A stretch of DNA of 64,000 nucleotides from Blastocatellia bacterium AA13 (lineage in GTDB: Bacteria; Acidobacteriota; Blastocatellia; UBA7656), in contig QHVH01000024.1 of NCBI GenBank assembly GCA_003222245.1, positions 36,749 to 100,748 on the forward strand, in the 5' to 3' direction. Below, in pieces: positions 27,387 through 36,208 of the stretch; position 1 is the first letter of the stretch; each line of letters begins with the position of its first letter. A program made the position numbers and the translations under genes. Below the pieces are notes generated by a model. It did no database searches. It was not told the origin of the DNA and worked only from the letters and a program-made list of their open reading frames with translations.

Positions 27387-27948
27387 AAGGTTACAAACCT
27401 GGTACGGCCTTCCCTACGCGATAAGTGCGTGCGTAGACGGTTGCCAGCGCCAGAACGGCGCTACGTACATAGCTTGTTAACTGGAGGCTGAATTTAGAGC
27501 GAGGGGCATTACTGCCGACAGATGCTTACGGTCGACCGTTTCTGGCAAGCCATATTCCACGAAACAGGAGGCTTGAATGCACCATTGTAAATACTGGAGC
27601 GGGTTTCAAATCGAGGATGACGGGCGAGGCGCGGGCTCTCTCTCGGCGCATGATCGCGAATTCGCAGCAAATCGATCTCGAGAGGAGCGTCAACGAGCGT
27701 CTAGCATAATCGCTTCCTATGCTGCGTTGTATTACTGCAACTCTGCATCGATCTCTCAGCGGTTCCTAATAGACGCAGGTTGGGGATGAGTATGCAGGGC
27801 TTTACGCCCCATTTCGAGAGGGAGAAGATCCATCCGGCGAGAGTCGTGTGTGAATTTCTATTCGTGTGTGACCAAAGAGCGGATCATTGCTTGCGCGACC
27901 CTGAAGCGGCCTCGCGACATTCGTGAGAACCTGGCTCGATCGGAGGGG
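27387..27948. other. Intergenic, 562 bp, no clear gene
   Basis: Nothing certain. It contains one short open frame with a good ribosome site (listed separately) and the region upstream of the pilin operon on the minus strand. A 6-bp hairpin (AGCGCC/GGCGCT) lies around 27449-27465. No riboswitch or tRNA was recognised. Confidence 0.4.
27577..27789 (+). CDS. Possible small protein of 70 residues
   Basis: Not recognised. The only support is an AGGAGG ribosome site (27566-27571) five bases before the ATG and an open frame of 70 codons. The sequence is rich in Arg, Ser and Ala and shows no motif or membrane segment. Equal chance of being spurious. Confidence 0.22.
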   Translation: MHHCKYWSGFQIEDDGRGAGSLSAHDREFAANRSREERQRASSIIASYAALYYCNSASISQRFLIDAGWG

Positions 27949-28596
27949 CTAATTCTTCTCCTGAGGCTTTTCCGTCTTCTTCTGGAGTTCCTCTATTCGA
28001 GCGCGAAGGCGCGATGCCTGACTTTGAAGGTCATTGAGCCGTTGTTGGATGGTCGTTCTCTGATTCTGAGTGTCCTGGAGCGACCGCTGCACTTCCGCTC
28101 TTATAGCGGCCTCAGTCTCATCGCGCCTCAAGCCTCCACGCAGCAATAACTCTTGTTGAATATTCCGCAGACGCGCCTGGCTTTCCAGCTCGCGCGCATC
28201 AAGAGCGGCCTTCTTGTCCTGCTGGACATCGATTTTGTCTTCGACCTTTCCCAGCCGCTCTTCGATAAGCAGCAGTTCCGCGGTATCAGAGTTAGTCTCC
28301 GTCGCCCTCCGCAGCCTTTTTACTTCGGCCGTCAACAACTGAATCTGCTCCGCCAGATTCTGCATTTCGCGTTGGATTACGGTTGAGTCAACGACTGAAG
28401 TACCTTGAGCGGCAGCCGACTGTCTATCAGAAGATTTATCGGCATTCTTTTCAGTCTTTCTATCGGCGTTCTTATCGACTGCTGTTGGTTTTGTTTGCCG
28501 CGACCTTGTTCCCGACTCCTGGCGATCGCGAGCCGAAGCCGAGCAACCGATCCCGATGACGGTCAAAAGAGTTATCGTGCGGAAAAGCACAGACAT
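27949..28596 (-). CDS. Predicted coiled-coil lipoprotein
   Basis: Unrecognised protein of 215 residues. The N-terminus has a short hydrophobic segment ending in IGIGC, a possible lipobox (Cys at 18). After a Lys/Asp/Ser-rich linker (20-70) the sequence is Leu/Glu/Arg/Gln heptad-like to the end, as in a long coiled coil (about 73-205). It starts with a GGAGAG ribosome site five bases before the ATG. It follows no operon partner closely. A periplasmic structural or anchor protein is plausible. Confidence 0.72.
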   Translation of the reverse strand: MSVLFRTITLLTVIGIGCSASARDRQESGTRSRQTKPTAVDKNADRKTEKNADKSSDRQSAAAQGTSVVDSTVIQREMQNLAEQIQLLTAEVKRLRRATETNSDTAELLLIEERLGKVEDKIDVQQDKKAALDARELESQARLRNIQQELLLRGGLRRDETEAAIRAEVQRSLQDTQNQRTTIQQRLNDLQSQASRLRARIEELQKKTEKPQEKN

Positions 28597-28701
28597 ACAT
28601 ACTCTCCTGGGAAGGTGAATTCTTTGGATGCAGGCATGGGAACTCTAGTCCATCGCCGTCCCGTAGGAAAGTTTAATAATCCGCGGTGAGAACTGATTGT
28701 G

Positions 28702-29331
28702 TTATGCATCGAGATCGTAGGCAGTCTTGAGCCACTTCTTAACTTCATCATCAATCTCGTCGACGCTGGTGATTGCGATTCGATGCGTTATTCGATCCTT
28801 CTTCGCGAAGCCTCCGGTTTCGATCAGCCTTCCAGCTCCCTTCATTCCTCCCAACGCAAACCCGAAGTCGATTCGAGTCCGAGTCGCCGGCTTGATCTGC
28901 GCGAAGACATGCTTTCGATAGAGCGGAATTATAGTCTTGCAGGGACAGGCCTTCACGTCTTTGCCTATGCCCAGGCCCAGCTTCAGGAGCCTGTCGTAGA
29001 TCGGCCGAAGCGATTGTTTTGGTCCGGTGAACATCTCTTCGACGTATCCTTCGGCCGCTTCAAGATATGCGTCAGGATCGGCGTCCTCGGTATTTTTACC
29101 TTCGGCGCGATCCACAAGCCACCACGCCGAATTCGTTCCGAGCCCGTATTCCTTCTTAAGCCAGTCACGCCGCTCTTCAGTGGATTTAGGACCTTGCTTC
29201 TTGATCAGCTTGATCCACTCCTCTAATGACTTTCCCGTTTTTGCCGGCAAGTCTTCGATCCATTTCATCACCATCGCAACGCCGGGATGAACGCCGTAGA
29301 TCGATTTTGAAGCAGCCTTTGCTCGCGCCAT
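28702..29331 (-). CDS. DUF4287/DUF5655 domain protein
   Basis: Protein of 209 residues joining two known domains of unknown function. Residues about 20-80 (LPAKTGKSLEEWIKLIKK, then GPKSTEERRDWLKKEYGLG and NSAWWLVDRA) match DUF4287; residues about 90-205 (KACPCKTIIPLYRKHVFAQIKP and the IDFGFALGG core) match DUF5655, the putative transport- or nucleic acid-linked domain. It lies 23 bp upstream of a VOC gene end and in the same direction. Role unknown. Ribosome site GGAGG ten bases before the ATG. Confidence 0.78.
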   Translation of the reverse strand: MARAKAASKSIYGVHPGVAMVMKWIEDLPAKTGKSLEEWIKLIKKQGPKSTEERRDWLKKEYGLGTNSAWWLVDRAEGKNTEDADPDAYLEAAEGYVEEMFTGPKQSLRPIYDRLLKLGLGIGKDVKACPCKTIIPLYRKHVFAQIKPATRTRIDFGFALGGMKGAGRLIETGGFAKKDRITHRIAITSVDEIDDEVKKWLKTAYDLDA

Positions 29332-29354
29332 GCCGTGAAGACCTCCTCGAAATT

Positions 29355-29771
29355 CTAGTCCTTCTTTTCTTGAGACAGACTGAACCAGTTACCGGAATCA
29401 TCTTTGAAAATCGCTTCGATACCGTAAGGCCGTTCGGTCGGCGGCGAAAGAAACTCGACGCCTTTCTTCTTCAGTTCTTCATAGGCGCCATGGATATCCG
29501 GAGTGTTGAAGACGCCGGCGCCCATCTTGTCGCCCTGGATCAGCGATTTCACCTTCTCCGCTGTCTCTTCATCCCACAACATTCCTGCTTTGACTGCCAT
29601 CAGTACTATCTCGAGATCCGGATCATCAGGCGCGATGACGGTCAGCCATCGAAAACCCTCACCCATTGACGCGTCGGTATGAACCTTGAATCCGAGTTTG
29701 TCGCGATAAAATTCAAGAGCCTTTTCCTGATCAAGAACAAATATGGTCGCGTGTGACATCCTTGAAATCAT
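29355..29771 (-). CDS. VOC (glyoxalase/bleomycin-resistance) family protein
   Basis: Vicinal oxygen chelate protein of 138 residues. The pattern ATIFVLDQEKALEFYRDKLGF at the N-terminus and YEELKKKGVEFLSPP...YGIEAIFKDDSGNWFSL later are typical. It probably binds a divalent metal and small ligand; the substrate is unknown. Ribosome site AGGAG upstream of the ATG. An AraC gene lies immediately upstream on the same strand, a common VOC/AraC pairing. Confidence 0.88.
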   Translation of the reverse strand: MISRMSHATIFVLDQEKALEFYRDKLGFKVHTDASMGEGFRWLTVIAPDDPDLEIVLMAVKAGMLWDEETAEKVKSLIQGDKMGAGVFNTPDIHGAYEELKKKGVEFLSPPTERPYGIEAIFKDDSGNWFSLSQEKKD

Positions 29772-29882
29772 GCCGCTTGCTCCTTAATAGAAAATTTGTC
29801 GGCGATAACGTGAACCTCGCCATTCCAATTGAGAACAGCGACAGGATAATTGATGGCGCAAATTGACGCTTCTTGAAAATTG

Positions 29883-30356
29883 CTAATCTTTGGCGGCGAG
29901 TGACTCGGCGACTCGATACATCACGAGAAAGCACGACGGTATCTCGGTTTCCGGCGTTCGCCTACGTTCATAAACCAGAGCGCGGTACGCGATCGGGGGA
30001 TGGCCTACATGCTTGTGGAACAGGCTGCTAAACGAACCGAGACTTTCAAAGCCTACTTCGAAGCAGACATCCGTCACCGTCAGACCGCTCGTCGAAAGCA
30101 GTTCCTTCGCTCTTTCGATGCGGCGTTCGGTCAGGTATTGATGCGGCGTCCGTTTGAATGCGCGGCGGAAGAGCCTTAGAAAGTGATAGCGCGAAATGCA
30201 CGCCTCGCTCGACATTTGATCGAGTCCGATCGGCTCTTGATAAGACTGGTCGATGAAGCGGCGCGCCCGGCACAATCTGCGATAGGTATCGACGTCTATA
30301 GTCTTTCCCGAGTTCTTGCGGCGCTCTATATCCAGATTCACTATATGGCTCCTCAT
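29883..30356 (-). CDS. AraC-family transcriptional regulator
   Basis: Compact 157-residue regulator made almost only of the AraC DNA-binding domain: two helix-turn-helix units, with MSSEACISRYHFLRLFRRAF and LTVTDVCFEVGFESLGSFSSLFHKHVG. No ligand-binding domain is present, though a start at GTG (30341) with AGGAG eight bases upstream would shorten it further and is as plausible as the ATG. It precedes the VOC gene by 111 bp on the same strand, so it may control it. Confidence 0.87.
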   Translation of the reverse strand: MRSHIVNLDIERRKNSGKTIDVDTYRRLCRARRFIDQSYQEPIGLDQMSSEACISRYHFLRLFRRAFKRTPHQYLTERRIERAKELLSTSGLTVTDVCFEVGFESLGSFSSLFHKHVGHPPIAYRALVYERRRTPETEIPSCFLVMYRVAESLAAKD

Positions 30357-30488
30357 CGTTATTTAATAAACGGTGCCGGTATTCTTTGCAAAGCGCGCCC
30401 AATCGTCAAGCTATCCGCGTACTGGCGCTCTTTTCTTTCAGTAGAGCCATACTTGCCGCTGTAAGTCTAGCACCCTATTATCGACGGC

Positions 30489-31547
30489 ATGACGAAAAGA
30501 CGAGGGAACAAAATCTTGCCTACCTTCCGCGCTATATCGCCTCCATCTCCTGCGCCCGAAGCCAAGGCAGTGGACCCTAAAGCGGAGGAGCGCTGGTTTC
30601 TAAAACTACCCTGGGAGATTGTCCTCACCTTCGTTTTGGCCTTGTTCCCTTTGGGATGGACAATGTTCGGATTAACCCAGAATATCATCATTGGCATGGT
30701 CTGTTGGGTTGTTTGTTGCGTCTTAAGTGTCCATATATTTTGGGCAAGAAAAGGCTGGAGACGTTGGTGTCGGATTACAGCATCCACTCTTGTTGTTCTA
30801 CTATTCGTTGGGCTCATTCTGCGTGCGCTACTGAATCCTCCTCAGACACCGGCGACAAAGGACGACGTTAAGCAGGCCATCAAAGACGGAGTAACTGAAG
30901 TACTAACCGCTTCTCCACCAGCAGCGGCAGCGATCATTCCCGCGAGTCCGTCTCACCGATTTCCAATTTATATGCCCTTTGTTCAAGCCTACAATCGATA
31001 CGCGTCACAGCTTGGGGAGCCAACCGGAGAGGCAATAGGCACTGATGGCTATCAAGCAAAGCACGATAAGGCATGGGCAATTTGGCTAAACAAGGAGCGC
31101 GGATTTTTCCTATTAGATCTTCGGGATGATACGAATCCGATTTTTAGCGAGCACTCCGATTCGTATTGGAAGTACAACAAAGAGGATGGCCCCAATCAAC
31201 GATGGACGGATGATGATCGCTTGAGAAGAACCTTCCACACGCCGGGCGGTAAGCTACCCCCTTATTCTGGGGTTGCAAAACTGTGGTCGAAAAATCAAAA
31301 GAATTGGAGATGGATCGGCTGGAGAGAGTGGCATTGTTCATATATTGATGGAACCCTGCATTATCAGACCTTTGACGGCGGATTGATAATGGGCGAGTTC
31401 TTACTCACGCAACAGTGGCGCAGTGAAACGAACCTCTTTATCTTATTGAACACAGGAAAGCGCTGGAAGCCGATTGCGCCGTCGATCCCAAATCCATCGA
31501 GTTGCGTAGAACCTGTTCAAACACCCTTGTCGAAGAAAACAGGCTAG
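30489..31547 (+). CDS. Membrane-anchored hypothetical protein
   Basis: Unrecognised protein of 352 residues. Residues about 35-105 contain three strong hydrophobic segments (IVLTFVLALFPLGWTMFG, IIIGMVCWVVCCVLSVHIF and TLVVLLFVGLILRALL). After a linker a soluble domain (about 160-340) starts YMPFVQAYNRYASQLGEPTG and has KAWAIWLNKERGFFLL, LGFP-repeat-like. The stop TAG is made from the insertion site TA and the first base of the IS element; reconstructing the pre-insertion sequence yields the same stop, so the protein is not shortened. Confidence 0.7.
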   Translation: MTKRRGNKILPTFRAISPPSPAPEAKAVDPKAEERWFLKLPWEIVLTFVLALFPLGWTMFGLTQNIIIGMVCWVVCCVLSVHIFWARKGWRRWCRITASTLVVLLFVGLILRALLNPPQTPATKDDVKQAIKDGVTEVLTASPPAAAAIIPASPSHRFPIYMPFVQAYNRYASQLGEPTGEAIGTDGYQAKHDKAWAIWLNKERGFFLLDLRDDTNPIFSEHSDSYWKYNKEDGPNQRWTDDDRLRRTFHTPGGKLPPYSGVAKLWSKNQKNWRWIGWREWHCSYIDGTLHYQTFDGGLIMGEFLLTQQWRSETNLFILLNTGKRWKPIAPSIPNPSSCVEPVQTPLSKKTG

Positions 31548-32076
31548 TGTCCTGTATCTAAAGTTCGATGGATAATATGGTTTCGTCTTTTCGTATCAAG
31601 TATAAAGGGTGACACCGACGGCACCACCTCGCTTTTTGCAGCCCCGTGACACCAAAACCGGCACAGTAATTGGTCAGCTTCATCGTCGCCATCGCTCGAC
31701 TGAGTTCCGCAAATTCCTCGACAAGATCGAGCATGCTGTACCCGATCAACTTGATGTTCATCTTATCTTGGACAATTACGGAACTCACAAAACGGCTATC
31801 ATTCAACGTTGGCTTCTTAAGCGTCCTCGCTTCCATTTGCACTTCACCCCGACAGGCTCGTCTTGGATCAATCTGGTCGAACGTTGGTTCGCTCTCATCA
31901 CTGAAAAACAAATACGGCGAGGTGTCTTTCAGAGTACTCGGAAGCTTGAAACAACGATCCGTGACTACATCGAAATCTATAACGCTAATCCAAAGCCTTT
32001 TGTCTGGACCAAGATGGCCGATGAAATACTTGCCAGTCTAGCTCGCTTTTGTAAGCGAACTTTAGATACATGACAC
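31547..32076 (+). mobile_element. Internally deleted IS630-like element, 530 bp
   Basis: The element has 21-bp terminal inverted repeats: GTGTCCTGTATCTAAAGTTCG at the left (31547-31567), and its complement with one mismatch at the right (32056-32076). A TA dinucleotide flanks both ends (31545-31546 and 32077-32078), the target duplication of IS630/Tc1. At 530 bp it is about half of a full IS630, so it is deleted and non-autonomous. Confidence 0.9.
31609..32073 (+). pseudogene. IS630-family transposase remnant
   Basis: C-terminal half of an IS630-like DDE transposase (about 130 residues): [15 protein letters not shown] carries the second catalytic Asp and [22 protein letters not shown] the Glu region. 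The N-terminal DNA-binding half is missing. A second defect: the preceding sequence GTTSLFAA (around 31617-31640) lies in another frame than [10 protein letters not shown], so a frameshift separates them. Not functional by itself; intact copies elsewhere could mobilise the ends. Confidence 0.88.
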
Positions 32077-32088
32077 TAGCTGTCATAG

Positions 32089-33534
32089 CTAGATTTTCTG
32101 TTGTTTCCATCGGCCGCGGCGAAATACGAGCATTCCAACAACCGCCAGGCTCGATTCCGCGATTGTTATTGCGAGAAAAACACCTCGGGCGCCAAACTGA
32201 AACGGAACCGCCAGCGTGTAAGCCAGCGGTATCTGAAACAACCAGTAACAGCCGAGATTGATCAACGTCGGAGTAGTCGTGTCTCCGGCGCCATTGAACG
32301 CGGCGACCATCACCATTCCGTAGGCGTAAAACACATAGCCGTAGCTGATGTACTTCAACGCCGCGACTCCATACGGAACCACCGATGCATCATGCGTAAA
32401 AATACCGATCAATCCTTCGGCGAAGACAACAAAGATAATCGTGACAATTCCAAGAAACACCATGTTGCTGAAACCGGTCACCCAAACCGAACGCTCGGCT
32501 CTCGACGGCTTCCCTGCCCCAAGATTCTGACCCACAAGCGTCGCGGCCGCGTTGCTCATTCCCCATGAAGGCAGTATCGCAAAGACCACTATCCTCAAGG
32601 CGATTGTATAACCGGCTATTGCCGAGCTGCCCGATTCGGCCACGATTCGCATTAGTCCGAGCCAGCTTGCCGTAGCGATAAGGAACTGAAAGATGCCTCC
32701 GACTGAAACGCGCAGAAGCTTGAGCATCACCGAAAGGTTCAGCCGCGCTTGATTCAACTTCACCCATACCCGGCCCCTACCGCTGGATAACGCCCACAGT
32801 TGAAATACGACTCCGAGTCCTCGGCCTATCGTCGTAGCTATGGCGGATCCCGTCACGCCAAGCCGCGGAAAAGGTCCGACTCCGAATATCAAGCAGGGAT
32901 CGAGTACGAGGTTGATCAAGTTTGCGATCCACAATGCCCGCATCGCGATAGACGCGTCGCCCGCTCCGCGAAACACGGCATTGTTCAAGAACAGAAGGAA
33001 GATCACGAGATTTCCGCCGAGAATTATCGCTCCGTAGCCGCCTCCGACCTTGATAATTTCCGCCGACGCTCCCATTAATTCGAAAAGCTTGTGAGTGAAG
33101 AAAAAGCCTAGCGCCCCGATTGGAAGCGACAGGCAGATGCCGATTGCTATTGCTTGAACGGCTGCGATGGAAGCGCCTTTGATGTCCTTTTCACCGGTGC
33201 GTCTGGCGACCATAGCCGTAGTCGCCATGCTCAGACCTATCGCGATTCCGAACACGAGTGTTAGAAGAGACTCGGTTATGCCTACCGCCGCGACCGAATC
33301 GGCGCCGAGACTCGATACCCAGAATACATTCACGATCCCGAACAAAGATTCCATCGCCATCTCGAGAACCATCGGGATCGCGAGCAGCATAATGGCGCGC
33401 CCAATGGCGCCCTCCGTAAAGTCGTACTGCTGCCGGCCGACGACGGCCGAGCGCACGTCCTTCCAAAAGCCGCCGCTTGGTTGAGGTGATGCAATGCTCT
33501 GCTCCTCGGACATGACGTCTTTTGCTTGTGCCAT
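32089..33534 (-). CDS. MATE-family efflux transporter
   Basis: Integral membrane protein of 481 residues with about twelve hydrophobic segments in the MATE arrangement (two related halves). Characteristic elements include [29 protein letters not shown] and the matching [25 protein letters not shown] near the C-terminus. It exports cationic compounds using Na+ or H+. The first ~40 residues are hydrophilic. The IS630-like element ends 12 bp beyond its stop. The divergent gene is an FHA protein. Confidence 0.92.
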   Translation of the reverse strand: MAQAKDVMSEEQSIASPQPSGGFWKDVRSAVVGRQQYDFTEGAIGRAIMLLAIPMVLEMAMESLFGIVNVFWVSSLGADSVAAVGITESLLTLVFGIAIGLSMATTAMVARRTGEKDIKGASIAAVQAIAIGICLSLPIGALGFFFTHKLFELMGASAEIIKVGGGYGAIILGGNLVIFLLFLNNAVFRGAGDASIAMRALWIANLINLVLDPCLIFGVGPFPRLGVTGSAIATTIGRGLGVVFQLWALSSGRGRVWVKLNQARLNLSVMLKLLRVSVGGIFQFLIATASWLGLMRIVAESGSSAIAGYTIALRIVVFAILPSWGMSNAAATLVGQNLGAGKPSRAERSVWVTGFSNMVFLGIVTIIFVVFAEGLIGIFTHDASVVPYGVAALKYISYGYVFYAYGMVMVAAFNGAGDTTTPTLINLGCYWLFQIPLAYTLAVPFQFGARGVFLAITIAESSLAVVGMLVFRRGRWKQQKI

Positions 33535-33726
33535 ATATTGAACCTATTTATTTCTTTGTTGCTGTTGAAGGTTGGAGACGGACAGAACCGGCAAAGGCGG
33601 AGTGCGCTTATCGCCGGGTTGCCATCCCAGCGTCCCAGCCGCGGTGTTGGCTCCGCTGCGAGACGCTTCGGACGCGCTAATTAAAGGTGATGGCGTTCTT
33701 CATAGTGCGTACTTGATAACACCGGA

Positions 33727-34473
33727 TTGGAACAAAGGTCAAACAACAACCCGTTAGCCAGGGCTGAGTCACTCATAAAACGCGCCCTACACAGAGTCGG
33801 AGACGGGATCGACAAGCGTCTCTTTCGTGAATCCGACGATAAACTCTCCCAAAAGGAAGTCACCGATATGGCAGCCAGGCTGGAAACCGCAATCGAATCC
33901 AGCTTGAGCGATGACGAACGAGGCATCAGGCGCCTGGCCGCTTCTCTTTACAAAGTTCAGCTTACTTTCGAATCGCGAGAGCGCATCGGCGAAGAGAGCC
34001 GGGCCGCTCTCGAGCGGGAACTCACCGATATTGCCGCGGAGTACATCACCAACCGTCGTTATCAAACAATCGGCGACATAGTTGTCACCGTCGAGTTCGA
34101 CCTCTTCGTCAAATCGACTACGATTCAGACAGTACCTTCAGCTCGAGCTTCATCCGACCAGTCAGCTCGTCCACGCGAAGAAGCAGAGTTGCAATCGTCG
34201 AACGGCATAACCCATCGATTGCTGATTCCGAGCGGAGGAGCGCCCGTGATCATTGGAAGAGCGGCAGGCGTCTCCTTGAGGCTCGACGATGAGAGCATTT
34301 CGCGGCACCACTGTTCGCTGGCCCGTCGAGAGAACGGGCAATTGGTGCTTGCCGATCTCGGCAGCGCTAACGGGACGATGGTCAATGGACGTGAACTCCA
34401 ACAGGGCTCGGCCGTGGAAGTCTGTTCCGGCGATGTCATCAAATTAGGCGATCTTGAATTCGTCTTCCTCTAA
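33727..34473 (+). CDS. FHA-domain protein with N-terminal DUF3662 (FhaA-like)
   Basis: Protein of 248 residues: DUF3662-like region (about 10-125, with ESLIKRALHRVGDGIDKRL) then an FHA domain (about 170-248) holding GRAAGVSLRLDD, SRHHCSLAR and DLGSANGTMVNG, which binds phosphothreonine peptides. This matches actinobacterial FhaA. It is translated with TTG at 33727 by default and no good ribosome site is visible; the true start may be slightly different. It overlaps the PBP gene by one base, followed by an FtsW/RodA gene: a phospho-regulated cell-wall unit. Confidence 0.88.
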   Translation: MEQRSNNNPLARAESLIKRALHRVGDGIDKRLFRESDDKLSQKEVTDMAARLETAIESSLSDDERGIRRLAASLYKVQLTFESRERIGEESRAALERELTDIAAEYITNRRYQTIGDIVVTVEFDLFVKSTTIQTVPSARASSDQSARPREEAELQSSNGITHRLLIPSGGAPVIIGRAAGVSLRLDDESISRHHCSLARRENGQLVLADLGSANGTMVNGRELQQGSAVEVCSGDVIKLGDLEFVFL

Positions 34474-36206
34474 TGCTGATTCCGAAAATACTCACAATTG
34501 TGTTTGTGCTTGCGGGACTCGCTCTGGCGTTGTTGCTGGCCCGAGCCGCGATGGCATCGAGAACTCCAAGGGCGCTTCTCCGCAGCGCTCTACAACGCCT
34601 CGATGCAACCAACCGGTGGATATTGATAGCCCGGCTGACCTTCTTCATCCTGCTCGGGGCCGTCATTGGATTTCATTCTTATTGGGCTTTCTTTGCGGAT
34701 CGCGATCAGAAATTCAATCGCGCAAAGCAACTCGACGCGCGAAATAGAAGGCTCGCGGAAAGCGCGTTGAAGGGTTGGGTTCTGGACCGGAGCCGTAAAC
34801 TGGAGAACGCTCTGATTCGGTACCGGTACGATGGCGGGCTGATTAGCCGCGACTACCCGCTCGGTCCCGCCGCGGTGCATCTAACGGGATACTCCGATTT
34901 TGTGTTTGGCTCGGGCGGCATCGAGTCAGCCTTTCGAGACTGGCTGACTTCTCCCGATAGTACTTATAACGAGCTTCTCTCTCCCGTTCCCGTCGGCAAG
35001 GACATAGCCGTCAGCATCGATTCGGTGTTGCAGCGCGAAGTATTCGGCTTAATTCAGGCGACCGGCAAACCGGCAGGCGCGGTGGTATTGCTGCTTCCGA
35101 GCAATGAAGTGCTTGCGATGGCCTCGGCTCCCAGCTTTGATCCCCTGACCATCAACAACGAAGAGACATGGAGCTCGATGACCGACCAGGCCGAGAACGC
35201 GCCGGAGCGGAGTCCGCTCGTCAATCGAGCGCTCGGAACACTCGTCACAGGCGGTCCGTCTTTTTATTTCAGGCCGGGCTCGACCTTTAAGGTATTCACG
35301 GCCGCTGTAGCCATAGAGAGCGGCATGACTAATGAACACTTTACCTGCCGAGGCGAAGGCTTCACTCCGCCGGGATTCGCCCGCGCCGTGCGTGACTTTG
35401 GCGGCGAGGTGCACGGATCGATCGGATTCAAAGATGCGTTCAGAGTTTCATGCAATCAGTACTTCGCTCAGTTGGGGCTGAAGCTTGGACGCGAGCGAAT
35501 GGCGGCCTACGCGCGGCGCCTCGGAATCTCGAGCAACCCTGAAAGCGAAGCCGGACGCGCAAACGATCTCTGGCAGACTAAAAATGCCGAGCCGAAGTCG
35601 TTCGCGTTTATCTTCGCTCCGCCCCGCGGGAGAATGGATCTCACGTCGAAGGCAAATTCGTTTGACCTCGCGCTGCAGTCCTTTGGTCAAGGCTACGATG
35701 ACGTGACGGTGATGCAGATGGCGCTGCTTGCCGCTGCCGCGGCCAGCCCCGACGGGACATTGATTGCTCCATCGCTTCAACCCGATCTCCCAAAGAAGAT
35801 CATCGGGCCGTTCGTTTCAGCGCATTCCGCTGCGGAGCTTCGATCTCTTATGAAACTCGTAGTCGAATCCGGAACGGCAGCGGGCGCCTTTTCACATCTT
35901 CGAGGCCGCATCAGCATCGCGGGTAAAACCGGGTCGGCGGATCGCGACGTGATGATTACAAACGCCGACGGAGATCCAGTGGTCGATTTTATGGATGCTC
36001 AAGGGCGCCCGCACTACAAATACGCCAACTGGACAGACTCGTGGTTTATCGGGTTCGCACCGGCCGATGACCCAAAGATCGCATTCGCGGTCTGTGTCGA
36101 AAATGGAGGCCAGGGCGCGAAGACAGCCGCTCCCATCGCCGCGAAGATTTGCGAAAAGGCCGCGGCGCTCGGCTATTTTAACGGCGCGCAGCGGAGCAAT
36201 CCCTGA
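34473..36206 (+). CDS. Class B penicillin-binding protein (transpeptidase)
   Basis: Peptidoglycan transpeptidase of 577 residues. The active-site triad of motifs is present: Ser270-Thr-Phe-Lys273, Ser326-Cys-Asn328 and Lys485-Thr-Gly487. A membrane anchor (LTIVFVLAGLALALLLA) and a second hydrophobic segment (LTFFILLGAVIGFHS) lie at the N-terminus, the rest is periplasmic. The PbpA/RodA-linked type fits the FHA gene upstream (1-bp overlap) and the FtsW/RodA gene 3 bp downstream. Function: cross-linking during elongation or septation. Confidence 0.94.
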   Translation: MLIPKILTIVFVLAGLALALLLARAAMASRTPRALLRSALQRLDATNRWILIARLTFFILLGAVIGFHSYWAFFADRDQKFNRAKQLDARNRRLAESALKGWVLDRSRKLENALIRYRYDGGLISRDYPLGPAAVHLTGYSDFVFGSGGIESAFRDWLTSPDSTYNELLSPVPVGKDIAVSIDSVLQREVFGLIQATGKPAGAVVLLLPSNEVLAMASAPSFDPLTINNEETWSSMTDQAENAPERSPLVNRALGTLVTGGPSFYFRPGSTFKVFTAAVAIESGMTNEHFTCRGEGFTPPGFARAVRDFGGEVHGSIGFKDAFRVSCNQYFAQLGLKLGRERMAAYARRLGISSNPESEAGRANDLWQTKNAEPKSFAFIFAPPRGRMDLTSKANSFDLALQSFGQGYDDVTVMQMALLAAAAASPDGTLIAPSLQPDLPKKIIGPFVSAHSAAELRSLMKLVVESGTAAGAFSHLRGRISIAGKTGSADRDVMITNADGDPVVDFMDAQGRPHYKYANWTDSWFIGFAPADDPKIAFAVCVENGGQGAKTAAPIAAKICEKAAALGYFNGAQRSNP

Positions 36207-36208
36207 CG

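Noticed and set aside
31545..31547. Truncation of the membrane protein by the IS element
   Set aside because: Removing one TA and the element restores the same TAG stop, so the product is unchanged.
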